Below, piece by piece: positions 25,501 to 32,519 of a DNA stretch of 64,000 nt. The notes beneath the pieces were generated by a model. The model saw only the letters and a list, made by a program, of their open reading frames with translations, was not told where the DNA came from and made no database searches. The stretch is from positions 57,635,690-57,699,689 of the forward strand of contig NC_089226.1 in assembly GCF_963924675.1 (NCBI RefSeq). Direction: 5' to 3'. Made by a program: the position numbers and the translations under genes. Numbering within the stretch: position 1 is the first letter of the stretch; each line of letters opens with the position of its first letter. Source of the DNA: Phocoena phocoena. Lineage: Eukaryota; Chordata; Mammalia; Artiodactyla; Phocoenidae.

Positions 25501-28500
25501 GTCTTGAGCCCTCAGAGGACCAGAGCAGCATGTAAAACCAGAAATAGAAATTCAGAGGGTTTCCATCATCTTTCCCCTTGTCTGTTGCCTCCTCTAAGGA
25601 TCCTGCTACTTCCCTTCCCATCAGCCAGCTGGGAAAGGGCACAATCAGTGAGCCGGATGCTAAGTACGTAATCCTGTCTCCCACGTACAGAACACCCATG
25701 CTGAGAACTTGCACACGTGCTACCCTGTAACCCTCACCATGGACAAGGAAACAGGCTCAGAGAGGTGAAATAACTTATTTGTTAAAAGGTAGTGTTGGGG
25801 TCCAGGGGCACCGTTACAGTTCCAACTAGTAGAGGATAAACACCAAGTATTAGTGGCCAAATGAGAAGCACATCAATGCTTTGTGAATCTAGGCAAACAC
25901 CATCTAACCTCCAATGCAGGCTAGACTGGAGAGTGTTGTGTGGCCTGCAGGCAGGTTGGAGATGCCTACATGTTCCCTGTGTGCTCCCAGAGATGGGCTG
26001 GATGTACAGCCTTTTACTCACTCAGTTACACAGACCAAGGTTGCTGGCCCTCCCTCATACTAGGCATGGACAAGACAGGGGGAAAATAGAGACCCACCCA
26101 ACGTGTAACCAAAAAACTGTATGAGGCCTCTATGTGTGAGAACACAAATGTAAGATAAAATGGCCTGCCCATCTGGGACACAGGGTCCAATGACTCTCAA
26201 CCTCTGACCAATCAGATTATCCAGTCTTCCCTCAGGAAAGTGGTGGTGGGATAGAGAAAGAGCGTCCCCAGCACTCCTCCAGCACAGACCTGTGAGAGGG
26301 AGGAATAAATGTGGCCTCTTCTCCACCAGCCGGCAAATGACGGCACTTGGTGTTTTGCGCACTGAGGCATGAGTTCTGAAAAAAGACTCTGGGTCCCTCA
26401 GGCTTCGAGTCTAAACACTGAGATTTTACATATTTCAAAAAGGAAATATTTTCTTAAAAAGAATCCTATTTTATAAAATCCTATTTTGTAAATCCTACAA
26501 ATCCTATTATATAAAAGTCATCCGTCACACTCCCTAGTTTGTTAGGTACATTTGTGCGCACCATCTCATTTGGAAGAACTCTGCAAGATAGGCAGGCAGG
26601 GACTATTCTCCCATTTTGTAAGCTCAAATGATAGACTGCACTGCACTGCATGGCCTGTCAAAGTACAGATAGATATAAGTGGACCAAATACCTCTGACAA
26701 AGAATAAAAACAATTCACTGTATAACTAGGGAGGGGAAGCAGAACTAGGCCCAGATGAGGGAAACTGGGCCCATGGCTGTCGCCTGGCAGATGAGGCAGA
26801 GGAGGAGGGGGAAGGATGACAGGCTTTTGCTAAGGAAGCTGAGCAGTTCAGTGGGAAAGAAGTTACTGCCTTGGGTCTAAACCCTGAGATTTGCCTTATA
26901 CAGGGGTCTTTATATAAGGTGCAGGGACTGGCACCCTGAAAGGGGCCTGGTGCTGCTGCCTTCCAGAGAACGTGGGCCCACCTCCCCCAGGCCCTCCTAG
27001 GAGTCCCCGAGGGGAGTCAAGGGCACTGTGGGACACCTTGATCAGAGGAATGAGGCTGCTGTAGGCCAGAGTGATATGGTCAAGCATCTAGAATGAGGCC
27101 TGGAGCCTCTGCCACTGAACAACTCTGTGACCTTGGACAAGTCATTTTACCTCTCTGAGCCCCAGTTTCCTTATTTATAAAATGAGGACACTTACTCACT
27201 GGGTAGTTTGAGGTGTAAATAAAACTACATGTCATGTACGGGGTACATCGTAGATGCCCAATAAGTGTGATTTTGCCCCCTCCCTCCCCCTGTGAGACCT
27301 CACCCAGTGCTTTGACCACTATACCTGTTAGCCCTAGGCTGGTGATATCCAGGAGGAGAGATTCTGATTAGGAAGCAAACCAATTCAGCCCTTCTTCCAC
27401 AACAGGTGAAAACCCAAGTCCCTTCTTCCACAACAGGTGAAAACCCAAGTCCCAAAGGTGCCAAAGCAGCCTCTGATTCTCCATCACCCACCCATGACCA
27501 CAATCAAGTCTTCCTCAAAGGAGATGCTGGAAGCAGAGGCAGAGTTGACTAAAGAGCTGCCCACCACCAAGACCATTTCTGTGGAGCGAGAGATGCCCAT
27601 CGAGGGCCCGCAGGGCCTTCTCCTCTCCCACCGGGCCTTTGTGCCACTGCCTCCCATCTGCTCTGACTCCACCGTGCATAGTGAGGACACATCCCGCCGG
27701 AGCAACACTGCCGGCCGCCTCAGCCCAGACCACCCGTCAGATGAGGACACCAAGAGCACAGAGTCCATCTTCTTGACCCAGGTACCTGGACCCACCTGCC
27801 CCTGCCCACTTGTTCCCAGCTCCCATGTGTTCCTGTCCAACCCTTAGACGGCTGGACTACTGTAGGCAGCTGGAACTAAGCACAAGGCAGTTCTGGAAAC
27901 CAGAAAGCACCCTTGGCAGAGCCTGCAAGCCCCTTCTGGGAGTTCCACTGATCCAAGGCTACTGGTAGGGACAGCCATGGGGACAAGTCATGGTCCTGTG
28001 GCACAGACAACATCTGGGATTTGGCTGGGGTGTTGGTCAGACCAGTTTCTTGGAAGGGTTTGCTGCTGCCTCTTCCTATCTGCATAAGGTCACCTCACTT
28101 CTGATGCTGCATCTGAATCCTGGGAGCACAGATGGATGAGACATGGGTCCTGCCCTCAGGGTGTCCTCAGTCTAATAGGGGAGATGGACAGCAACCATGC
28201 ATGCAGTCAGTGCTGAGACTGAGGAAAACTCAGGGGCTGGGAGCCTAGAGGAAGGAGGGATATCTTTATCCTAGACCAGGAGGGCTTCCTAAAAGCAGTT
28301 CAAATGAGCTGAGCTTTGCAGGCTGAGTAGGAGTTAACAAGGTGAAGAGCTGGGCAGCAAGGACATTGTAGGCAGAGTGAGCAGCATGAAGCAGGGTACA
28401 GAGGAAGGAAATTAAAATGGTACATACAGAACGATGAATGATTCAGTGTAGATACAGTAGAAAGGTGACATGGAGGAAAAGGGAAGTTTAGGCTGGAGGA

Positions 28501-31500
28501 GTTGGTAGGGCCCCCTTGAACTTTATTATTGTAACATTATTATCCTCCCATCTTCCTGCCTCCAGTCTTGCCCCTCCAATCTGCCAGATCTTTCCAAGAT
28601 GTACATCCACCCATAAATTATCTCTCTATTCATCTCTTACTTGTTCCACACATGACTTATAGTGACATACAAATTCGTACAATATAAAAGTATCTTTATG
28701 AACTAAATCAGAACCTTCTTGGAACAAAACAGAGTATAAACAAACAAGTATTTAAAAATAATTGAGATAGTTGGATAAAAGGAAGATGCACAGGAAAGGA
28801 AATAAGTGCAAGGCCAATTCTGTCACTCAAATGTGCATATCGTGTACTGCCACTCTCATAATAGAGGTCTGTTGCCAAAATGCAGTTCGAGCTTCCTAGC
28901 GGCCTAAGCAATACAGTCAATTATGAGTCACCATGACTGAAAAAAACAATCCCCCAATTGCCCAGGCTATAACCTCCAATACAATGTTGTCTTTTTCCTC
29001 CTGATCTTAGCACACAAACGTTCAGTCTTTCATCATTAATTATGATTAACTGTGGGTTTTTCATAAATGCCCTTTATCAGGTCAAGGAAATTTCTTTCTA
29101 TTCCTAGTTCGTTGAATATTTTGTCATGAAGGGGTGTTAGATTTTGCCAAGTGCTTTTTCTGTGTCTGTTGTGAACATGTGGTTTTTGTCCTTTACCTAT
29201 TGATATATTACACTAATTGATTTCCAGATGTGAAATCAACCCTGCATACCTGGGATAAATCCCACTTTGACATAGCATATAATCCTTTTTATATGTTGCC
29301 GGTTCAGTTTGCTAGTATTTGGTTGGTATTTGTGTTTATATTCATAGGGATATTGGTCTGTAGTTTTCCTTTCTTGTGATGTCTTTCCCTAGTTTGGGTT
29401 TCAGGGTAATACTGACTTCAGAGAATGAGTGTTCCCTCTTCCTCTAGTTTTTTTTTTTTTGGAAGAGTTTATGAAGGGTTGGTGTTAATTCTTTAAATGT
29501 TTGGTAGGATTCACTACTGAAGCCATCTGATCCTTGGCTTTTCTTTGTGGGAAGTTTTTAAATTACTGATTCGATCTCTTGTTACAGGTCTACCCAGATT
29601 TTCTATTTCTTCTTTAGTCAGCCGTAAGTTTTAACTAAGGGTATAACAACATTCCTACTGGTTTCATAACCATCACAGTAAGGCTAAAAAAGTGAATTCA
29701 GACAATGTTCACTCACCCCTTTTAAAACTCTTCCATGGCTTGCCATTACAGTGAGGATAAAGAAAATACAAACAAAAACAAAACAAACACCCTCAGCTTG
29801 GCATTTAAAGGCCCTTACTGAGCTGGGCCCTGCTTATTGCTCCAGCTGCCTATCTCTTTATGGTACCCTCCAACCACACCAATATTTTACTCCCCGCAAA
29901 TGCACTTTGCTGTGTCTTAACTTTGCATCTTTGCCCATGCTCTTCCCTGCCTGCCACAGTCCTCCTTTCTCATCGCTCGCCGCCTACCTGGGGATGGCTT
30001 TCCTGGTTCTTCCAGACTTCGCTCAGGCTAAGGCAACAACCCTCCAGTGAGCTTCCTGGCCCCCCAGGCTGGTTAGGTCTTCCTGTGGGCTCACCCTGTA
30101 CCCTTGTGCTCTCTCCTGTGACAGCATTTATCACAATGTATGGTAATTTCTGTTTTCATGTCTGCTTCCTCTCACCCCAGTCTGGGTTCTTGCCCATAAC
30201 AGGACCCAGCATGGGGACCCACACAGAGCTCAGAAGTGTTAAAGGAATGCATTTTCTTTTTCTTCTGGGGCACAGGTCAGTGGGCTGTCCTCCTCCATCT
30301 TCCAGAGGGATGATACAGAGATAAAGGAGAAAGACCAAGGACCACCACCCATAGCACCCAGAGAGGTGAAGAGGACTCAGAAGAAGCTCCCATCTGCTTC
30401 CTTCCCCAGAAAGTACCATGGCTCTGAGGAGCTGCTGACAACCAAGCCTGATCCAGCTTTCACTGAGCCGAAAGGTACGTGAGGAGAATGGCTCCGGGCA
30501 AGGGGCTCTTTCCATGGCCCAGAGCAAGCCAGGGCAAAGCCAAAGTGGGTGCCAAGCCTCTTTTCCGGGCCAGGGTGTCATCTTCTGTCTGAATGTCTGT
30601 CAAAGGGCCCCTGAGGGTGTTCTGGTTTGGAGCCCTACTTGTCAGGACCCCTGGCCTGGACCTTCATTGGCTTTTGGGGAACCACAGCTGTTCAGAGATT
30701 CCAGCCAGTCTGGACCCAACTGCTTTGGTTGGAAAAGTCTCTCCAGGAAGGGTGTGACGAACAAACACTCAGACTGGTCAGATTCCCAAGGTCCTCCCCA
30801 GCCCAGTTAATCTCCAAAGCGAACATCCAAAATCCTCCCTGTGTGGTTTGTGCAGTGCCTCCTCCGGCCCCTTATTTCAGACTCTGCTGTTATTAACAGA
30901 ATCTGCAGTGGTGCTCAGCTGTGCTCTGTTGGGTGTCATTCTCTGCAGTGTAACCCCCTGAGGTTAATGGGTTACTTGGCGTCACTCCCTTTCACCACTC
31001 CTATGCTATTTTTCCATCAGGATCTGTGCACATAGGAAACAAGTATTCACTGAACAAATGATGGAACTTCTGGCACCACAACAGATCAGGGCAGGATATG
31101 GGAACAGTGTTTTCTTCTTAGAGCCCCTCATCTTTTTACCCAGGGCTGCTATGAAATGGGGAATGAAGAAATTGGGGGAGGCATCCAGGAGGAGGGGGAT
31201 GGACCTTGACCTTGTCTTTTTGCCCTAGGAATCCAGAAGAATGCACAGGCCTTGCAGCACATGCTGAAACATCCGCTCGTGTACCGCTCCTGCAAGCCCA
31301 GGCTGGACACTCTTCAGAAACACTATGTTCCCAAGGAGAAACGGGTAAACTTCCACCACACTGTGTATGTGAACTGCCCCTCAGGACCCCACAAGTACAG
31401 AGGTGGCTGTCACCTTGGGACCTTCAAAGAGCCATGCTTTTCCCTAGTGCCCCCAAGTTCTCCCCTGCCTGTCATTGTGACTGTATGAGGAGGTGAGGCC

Positions 31501-32295
31501 ATGAAAGTCTGAGTAGAAGACTGGGACAACACTGTGCTCTCTTACCTCCCGTCAGACCCAGAGGATCCCTATTCCACCCCCCCGGAAGACTCGAGCCCAG
31601 CTGCTGGATGACATCCTCATTCGCATGCGGGACCCCCGGAACATTACTGAGGCACCACTAGGTACGGCTCTGACCCCCAGTCCTCAGCTGCCAAGTTTAC
31701 TCACCTGCTGGTATAGGCAAAGGGCTTGTGTTGGAGCAGGAAGGGCCTTTAGAGAGCATCTGCCCCAGACCTTCCTGTGTGCAGATGGAGAAACTGAGGC
31801 CTGAGTGAGGCAGAGAGTTGCCTAAAGTCACACAGCATGTTACCAACGGCTTGAGACAGAATCAGAAGGGGATACCTCTGGCTTTCTAGTGCCCAAACTG
31901 GAGACCATTTTCAGGCCCTTAACATCCTCTTCCCACCCCCTCCCACTTTCTGAGGGGCTCTGGACCCAGTCCCCGCTGCTCTGGGCTAGGTGGGACTCAG
32001 GGTGATCTTGGTGCCCCTCCTGGCTTTCCTCCCTGCAGGAGCTGTCCTGTGCCAGCAGACAGAGCAGCGGCTGGTGAACCAGAAGCAGTACCTGGAGGCC
32101 AAAAGGCTGCTGAAGGAGTTTCGTGCGCGGTACCGGCGGCTGGTGCGCTGCTCACTGCGGTCGGTGTTCGGGGCCACGGCACCACCCCAGGTCCACCTGG
32201 CATTGAGCGAGGGCCAGCCTAAGAAGTTCGGCCACTTCCTCGAGTTCATGGATCAGTTCTGCCAGGAGCCCACGGCCAGTGACTCGAAAGGTTAG
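1658..32295 (+). CDS. XRRA1: XRRA1, C-terminal part (nine exons, gene-level entry)
   Basis: Coding exons, all +: 1658-1698, 4565-4690, 23400-23493, 24266-24381, 27437-27781, 30276-30474, 31229-31344, 31556-31661, 32039-32295. Every boundary has AG/GT sites and the phases join without a break, giving two bases of a split codon, 465 residues and a stop. The protein matches my memory of human XRRA1 (about 792 residues), so the N-terminal half lies upstream of this window. Known of the family: a leucine-rich-repeat protein, nuclear and cytoplasmic, first described from differential expression in X-ray-sensitive versus resistant cells; its molecular role is unclear. Seen here: LRR-like segments in the first exons ([10 protein letters not shown], then [14 protein letters not shown]), a long polar, Ser/Thr/Pro-rich middle, and a basic, helical C-terminal exon. 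No premature stop or frameshift is seen. Identification is confident; exact exon usage is inferred. Confidence 0.93.
2290..3000 (-). mobile_element. Ancient ERVL/MaLR-type LTR fragment
   Basis: Text such as gttcaataatttgctagaac, gcacatctgatgtgttcacc, ttcattggagtttcattaca and actcaggagattccaagggt is typical of an old mammalian LTR family. The tttattata near 2980 reads as a poly(A) signal on the - strand, suggesting antisense orientation to XRRA1. Exact family not determined. Small open frames across it are relics. Confidence 0.5.
3597..3766 (+). mobile_element. CHR-type tRNA-derived SINE
   Basis: Starts gggacttccccagcggtcca, has a B-box-like gggtttgatccctgg and ends in an aaat/A-rich tail. 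It is flanked by imperfect target duplications agtaggtgctcc / agtaggtgcccc (from 3586 and 3766). An older, diverged copy in sense orientation to XRRA1. Confidence 0.85.
3785..3900 (-). repeat. MIR fragment
   Basis: Reverse-oriented MIR core: ttaagtgacttgctcgagat followed by tacacagcaattaatgg. Confidence 0.5.
4565..4690 (+). CDS. XRRA1: XRRA1 leucine-rich-repeat exon (42 codons)
   Basis: Exactly 42 codons in phase 0 at both ends, after the acceptor tttcttttccttctaag and before AAG|gtgact. It encodes [17 protein letters not shown]... and ends in [10 protein letters not shown], the start of a leucine-rich repeat (LxxLxLxxN pattern) that continues in the next exon. The following intron is 18.7 kb and is largely transposon sequence. 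Splicing across that load is the main oddity; the exon itself looks intact. Confidence 0.9.
4867..5215. repeat. Ancient L2-like fragment
   Basis: Contains atgtgccaggctctgtgcca and ggcactggggatacagg, followed by text on tandem clusters of degenerate L2 3' sequence. Interrupted at its 3' side by a SINE at 5243. Confidence 0.5.
5243..5538 (-). mobile_element. CHR-type SINE, antisense, with 14-bp target duplication
   Basis: Reverse-oriented long CHR form from (tttatt)n to ccaccagggaagccc. The flanks ccttaacatgtttt at 5229-5242 and 5539-5552 are identical, showing a clean insertion. Confidence 0.92.
5759..5959 (-). mobile_element. CHR-type SINE, antisense, with 13-bp target duplication
   Basis: Short CHR form (gtggtatgcgggcctctcac ... 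ccaccagggaagccc). Perfect target duplication aggtctttgatcc at 5746-5758 and 5960-5972, inside the older L1. Confidence 0.93.
6062..6388 (-). mobile_element. CHR-type SINE, antisense
   Basis: Long CHR form (ggctgcactggatcttcgtt ... ccaccagggaagtcc) after an A/T-rich tail. Flanks caaaaccattt / caacaccatta are a likely imperfect target duplication. Confidence 0.9.
6496..6846 (-). mobile_element. CHR-type SINE, antisense, with 15-bp target duplication
   Basis: Long CHR form. Identical flanks cctcctttcattctt at 6481-6495 and 6847-6861. Confidence 0.93.
7896..8774 (+). other. XRRA1 intron sequence with no identified element
   Basis: C/T-rich stretch after the L1 relic, with no exon, RNA gene or repeat that I can name with support. 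Open frames in it lack codon or protein signals. Confidence 0.4.
8775..8975 (+). repeat. L2 3'-end fragment
   Basis: Shows the L2 tail pattern: gccagaatgtaggttctttt, gactttgttttgcttac, caccatgttaggtgctcag-like text and tgagatgaatgagtg. Confidence 0.6.
9424..9788 (-). mobile_element. CHR-type SINE, antisense
   Basis: Long CHR form with internal duplication of the gtagttgtgg motif. Flanks tccaccagt at 9415-9423 and 9789-9797 are the target duplication. The open frames over it are repeat-derived. Confidence 0.92.
10026..10225 (+). mobile_element. hAT-Charlie-type DNA transposon relic, copy 1
   Basis: Starts gtcagcaaaactttttctgt and ends atatctgctgaccctgg, the pattern of a short non-autonomous hAT (MER-type) element. 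A second copy in opposite orientation follows within 100 bp. Confidence 0.7.
10290..10520 (-). mobile_element. hAT-Charlie-type DNA transposon relic, copy 2 (inverted)
   Basis: Reverse complement of the same family: ttgtctatggctgcttttgt, agagaccatatggcctgcaa, ending aggtttgctgacctctgg. With copy 1 it forms a long imperfect inverted repeat. Confidence 0.7.
11450..11785 (-). mobile_element. CHR-type SINE, antisense, with 13-bp target duplication
   Basis: Long CHR form inside L1. Identical flanks tggtagacttttt at 11437-11449 and 11786-11798. Confidence 0.93.
12310..12428 (-). mobile_element. Short tRNA-derived SINE (Bov-tA/CHR-like), antisense
   Basis: About 120 bp from ttttttggctgcgctgtgca to actgccagggagttccc, with ctgaccagggattgaacc as the B-box. 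It sits in L1 ORF2 just before the (TA)n run. Confidence 0.8.
12442..12490. repeat. (TA)n microsatellite
   Basis: Uninterrupted TA run of about 49 bp inside the L1 relic, likely polymorphic. Confidence 0.97.
13465..13500. repeat. (TG)n microsatellite
   Basis: Perfect TG run within the L1 ORF2 relic, replacing the usual agtaatattcc text. Confidence 0.95.
14665..14961 (-). mobile_element. 5'-truncated young L1 3'-UTR fragment nested in older L1
   Basis: About 297 bp of L1 3' UTR in reverse (ttggagtttaattgctttac ... ccccttccctcccgtgtcc). The older ORF2 text stops before it (gaaaaatgccgttcat) and resumes after it (agcttgatagggattgcatt), so it is an insertion. Confidence 0.85.
17613..17692. repeat. 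Compound (CT)n/(TA)n/(TG)n microsatellite
   Basis: tctctctctctatatatatg, then TA-rich and TGTGTG runs, within L1. Confidence 0.85.
18890..19600 (-). repeat. Irregular G-rich tandem array in L1 5' UTR
   Basis: The motif ctggtgggcag or near variants recurs about twelve times (near 18899, 18949, 18990, 19058, 19128, 19180, 19239, 19290, 19347, 19410, 19499, 19580), spaced about 40-90 bp. An exact 16-bp duplication (gggccacggtccggca) lies at 19292-19323. It resembles a monomeric L1 5' UTR promoter region, read antisense here. Confidence 0.7.
20391..21592 (-). mobile_element. Second L1 5'-UTR-like block
   Basis: GC-rich text that ends ccacatcctcttactctaccatctgg near 21590, the same type of L1 start seen at 20355-20390. 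Two L1 5' ends therefore lie in series, without an ORF between them. It could be a second L1 truncated by rearrangement or a duplicated 5' UTR. Confidence 0.55.
21593..22269 (+). other. XRRA1 intron sequence
   Basis: L2-like traces at 21700-21810; otherwise no element or exon that I can support. Confidence 0.4.
22270..22520 (+). repeat. L2 3'-end fragment
   Basis: cctgcccgtccttcagatct, ccagtgcttggtacatgta and cagtaaatatctgttgaa are typical L2 text in sense orientation. Confidence 0.65.
22521..23399 (+). other. XRRA1 intron sequence upstream of exon 23400
   Basis: No transposon recognised with confidence. It is moderately GC-rich before the exon. Open frames at 22592-23187 show no known protein and no supported splice pair. 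Confidence 0.4.
23400..23493 (+). CDS. XRRA1: XRRA1 leucine-rich-repeat exon (31 codons)
   Basis: Acceptor gcattccttacag, donor CAAG|gtatgg. It encodes [20 protein letters not shown] followed by [11 protein letters not shown], completing the LRR begun in the previous exon (LYNK/IAKED junction; [14 protein letters not shown] is a typical last LRR with its Asn). It starts in phase 0 and ends with one base of a Gly codon that is completed in the exon at 24266. Confidence 0.92.
23640..23830 (-). repeat. MIR fragment
   Basis: Reverse MIR core: cctgtgaagtgggcatttgt, gatgaaactgaggatcagag, aaggtcacacagcaacaaag. Confidence 0.75.
24003..24245 (+). repeat. MIR, close to full length, next to an exon acceptor
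   Basis: Sense MIR core: ccttaacctctctgtgcctc, agtttcctcacctgtcaaat, tacctacctcctagagctcg, gcagtgcctggcacacagaa. It ends about 20 bp before the XRRA1 exon at 24266, so it may supply part of the branch-point region. Confidence 0.85.
24266..24381 (+). CDS. XRRA1: XRRA1 exon with duplicated 3' splice donor
   Basis: Acceptor ccaccatggctccag. The first two bases complete the Gly codon, then 38 codons run from [20 protein letters not shown] to MPRKDSRK, ending AAG|gtaagc. The segment is basic and matches the human order. A perfect 51-bp tandem repeat (24376-24477) copies the last six exon bases and the donor, so a second identical donor lies at 24432/24433. Using it would add 17 in-frame codons ([17 protein letters not shown]) without a stop. 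The first donor gives the human-like protein and is my default. A MIR ends about 20 bp before the acceptor. Confidence 0.92.
24376..24477 (+). repeat. Perfect 51-bp tandem duplication over the XRRA1 splice donor
   Basis: Copies 24376-24426 and 24427-24477 read identically. Each contains CGGAAG|gtaagc, so the donor and its exonic flank are doubled with equal predicted strength. The unit is 17 codons long and open in the exon's frame. The absence of differences means a recent duplication or an assembly artefact. Confidence 0.95.
24724..24900 (+). repeat. MIR fragment interrupted by a SINE
   Basis: Sense MIR text (agctgcctgaacttgggcaa, actctctgagcttcagcttc) ending where the CHR SINE at 24901 begins. 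Confidence 0.6.
24901..25111 (+). mobile_element. Young CHR-type SINE with poly(A) tail, sense
   Basis: Near-consensus short CHR form: gggcttccctggtggcgcag at the start, A-box and B-box parts, tail of more than 20 A. Identical flanks aaaaacacttta at 24889-24900 and 25112-25123. Little decay suggests a recent, cetacean-age insertion. Confidence 0.95.
25680..25800 (-). repeat. MIR fragment
   Basis: Reverse MIR text: accatggacaaggaaacagg, ctcagagaggtgaaataact. Confidence 0.6.
25801..27084 (+). other. XRRA1 intron sequence
   Basis: A weak reverse MIR trace near 26560-26640 (cccattttgtaagctc). No exon, SINE or L1 seen in the rest. Confidence 0.4.
27085..27275 (+). repeat. MIR fragment
   Basis: Sense MIR core: aactctgtgaccttggacaa, ttttacctctctgagcccca, gtttccttatttataaaatg, ending tgcccaataagtgtg. 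Confidence 0.8.
27390..27451 (+). repeat. Perfect 31-bp tandem duplication over the XRRA1 splice acceptor
   Basis: Copies 27390-27420 and 27421-27451 are identical, and each carries a pyrimidine-rich stretch, ccacaacag and gtgaaaacccaag. Two acceptor AGs therefore exist, after 27405 and after 27436. Because 31 is not a multiple of three, only the second keeps the XRRA1 frame; the first leads to a TAA at 27550-27552. Confidence 0.95.
27437..27781 (+). CDS. XRRA1: XRRA1 large central exon (115 codons)
   Basis: A 345-nt exon in phase 0 at both ends; donor ACCCAG|gtacct. It starts [19 protein letters not shown] and ends [15 protein letters not shown]. It is rich in Ser, Thr, Pro and Glu with no visible domain, so it is probably a disordered linker after the LRR part. 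The chosen acceptor is the downstream copy of a duplicated site (27436/27437), because only that one joins phase 0 to the previous exon and continues the human-like protein. Confidence 0.93.
28120..28500. repeat. Ancient L2-like fragment
   Basis: tcctgccctcagggtgtcct, ctaataggggagatggacag and ggaggagttggtagg are of the degenerate L2 type. Rest of the intron (27782-28119, 28501-28989) shows nothing nameable. Confidence 0.45.
28990..29630 (-). mobile_element. Old L1 ORF2 fragment, antisense
   Basis: Reverse ORF2 RT text: tggtttttgtcctttaccta, ctgggataaatcccacttt, gggatattggtctgtagttt, gaagccatctgatccttgg. Degraded, no frame. Confidence 0.8.
29780..30255 (+). repeat. L2 fragment, sense, abutting XRRA1 exon 30276
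   Basis: L2 text: aaaggcccttactgagctgg, ctttgcccatgctcttccct, gtctgggttcttgcccata. It stops about 20 bp before the next exon. Confidence 0.65.
30276..30474 (+). CDS. XRRA1: XRRA1 exon (66 codons)
   Basis: Acceptor ttctggggcacag, donor AAAG|gtacgt. It encodes [20 protein letters not shown] then [20 protein letters not shown]. It is a charged, Pro-rich linker segment and ends with one base of a Gly codon. An ancient L2 fragment runs to about 20 bp before the exon, so part of the acceptor neighbourhood may derive from it (inference). Confidence 0.92.
31229..31344 (+). CDS. XRRA1: XRRA1 exon (38 codons)
   Basis: Acceptor gtctttttgccctag, donor CGG|gtaaac. Two bases finish the Gly codon, then [20 protein letters not shown] through to HYVPKEKR. 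The next intron is only 211 nt. Its frame stays open for 47 codons past the donor (stop near 31486), so a retained-intron form would end with a different tail. Confidence 0.92.
31556..31661 (+). CDS. XRRA1: XRRA1 exon (35 codons)
   Basis: Acceptor cttacctcccgtcag, donor CTAG|gtacgg. It encodes [20 protein letters not shown] and then [15 protein letters not shown], a strongly conserved stretch compared with my memory of the human protein. Phase 0 in, one base of a Gly codon out. Confidence 0.93.
31740..31870 (-). repeat. MIR fragment
   Basis: Reverse MIR core: gatggagaaactgaggcctg, gagttgcctaaagtcacaca. Confidence 0.7.
32039..32295 (+). CDS. XRRA1: XRRA1 terminal coding exon and stop
   Basis: Acceptor ttcctccctgcag. 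It completes the Gly codon and then encodes [20 protein letters not shown] through [15 protein letters not shown] to a C terminus ending [12 protein letters not shown] and TAG at 32293-32295. The first half is a basic amphipathic helix. The exon is GC-rich with many CpGs, unlike the AT-rich introns. The 3' UTR follows directly. Confidence 0.93.
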
Positions 32296-32493
32296 GGCTG
32301 CGCACGGGGCCATGTGCGCCGCCCCACCTGCGCCCCACACCCTCCGCAAGGGCTCCGTGCCCTTGACTGCTCCTTGGGATGGGTGCGGGCCTCCGAGCTC
32401 TGCTCAGCCTCACTCGCCGGCCGCTGTGAGTGGGGAGCTCGTCAGGACCTCCCCGCCCTGGGCCGGGCAGGAACCGGCACCTGGCCCAACAGC

Positions 32494-32499
32494 AATAAA
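32494..32499 (+). terminator. XRRA1: XRRA1 poly(A) signal
   Basis: AATAAA 199 nt past the XRRA1 stop, followed within 30 nt by the G/T-containing stretch gagtgggtgcg. This is the first canonical signal after the stop and implies a 3' UTR of roughly 220 nt (32296 to about 32520). Confidence 0.75.
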
Positions 32500-32519
32500 G
32501 AGTGGGTGCGTAGAGCAAG

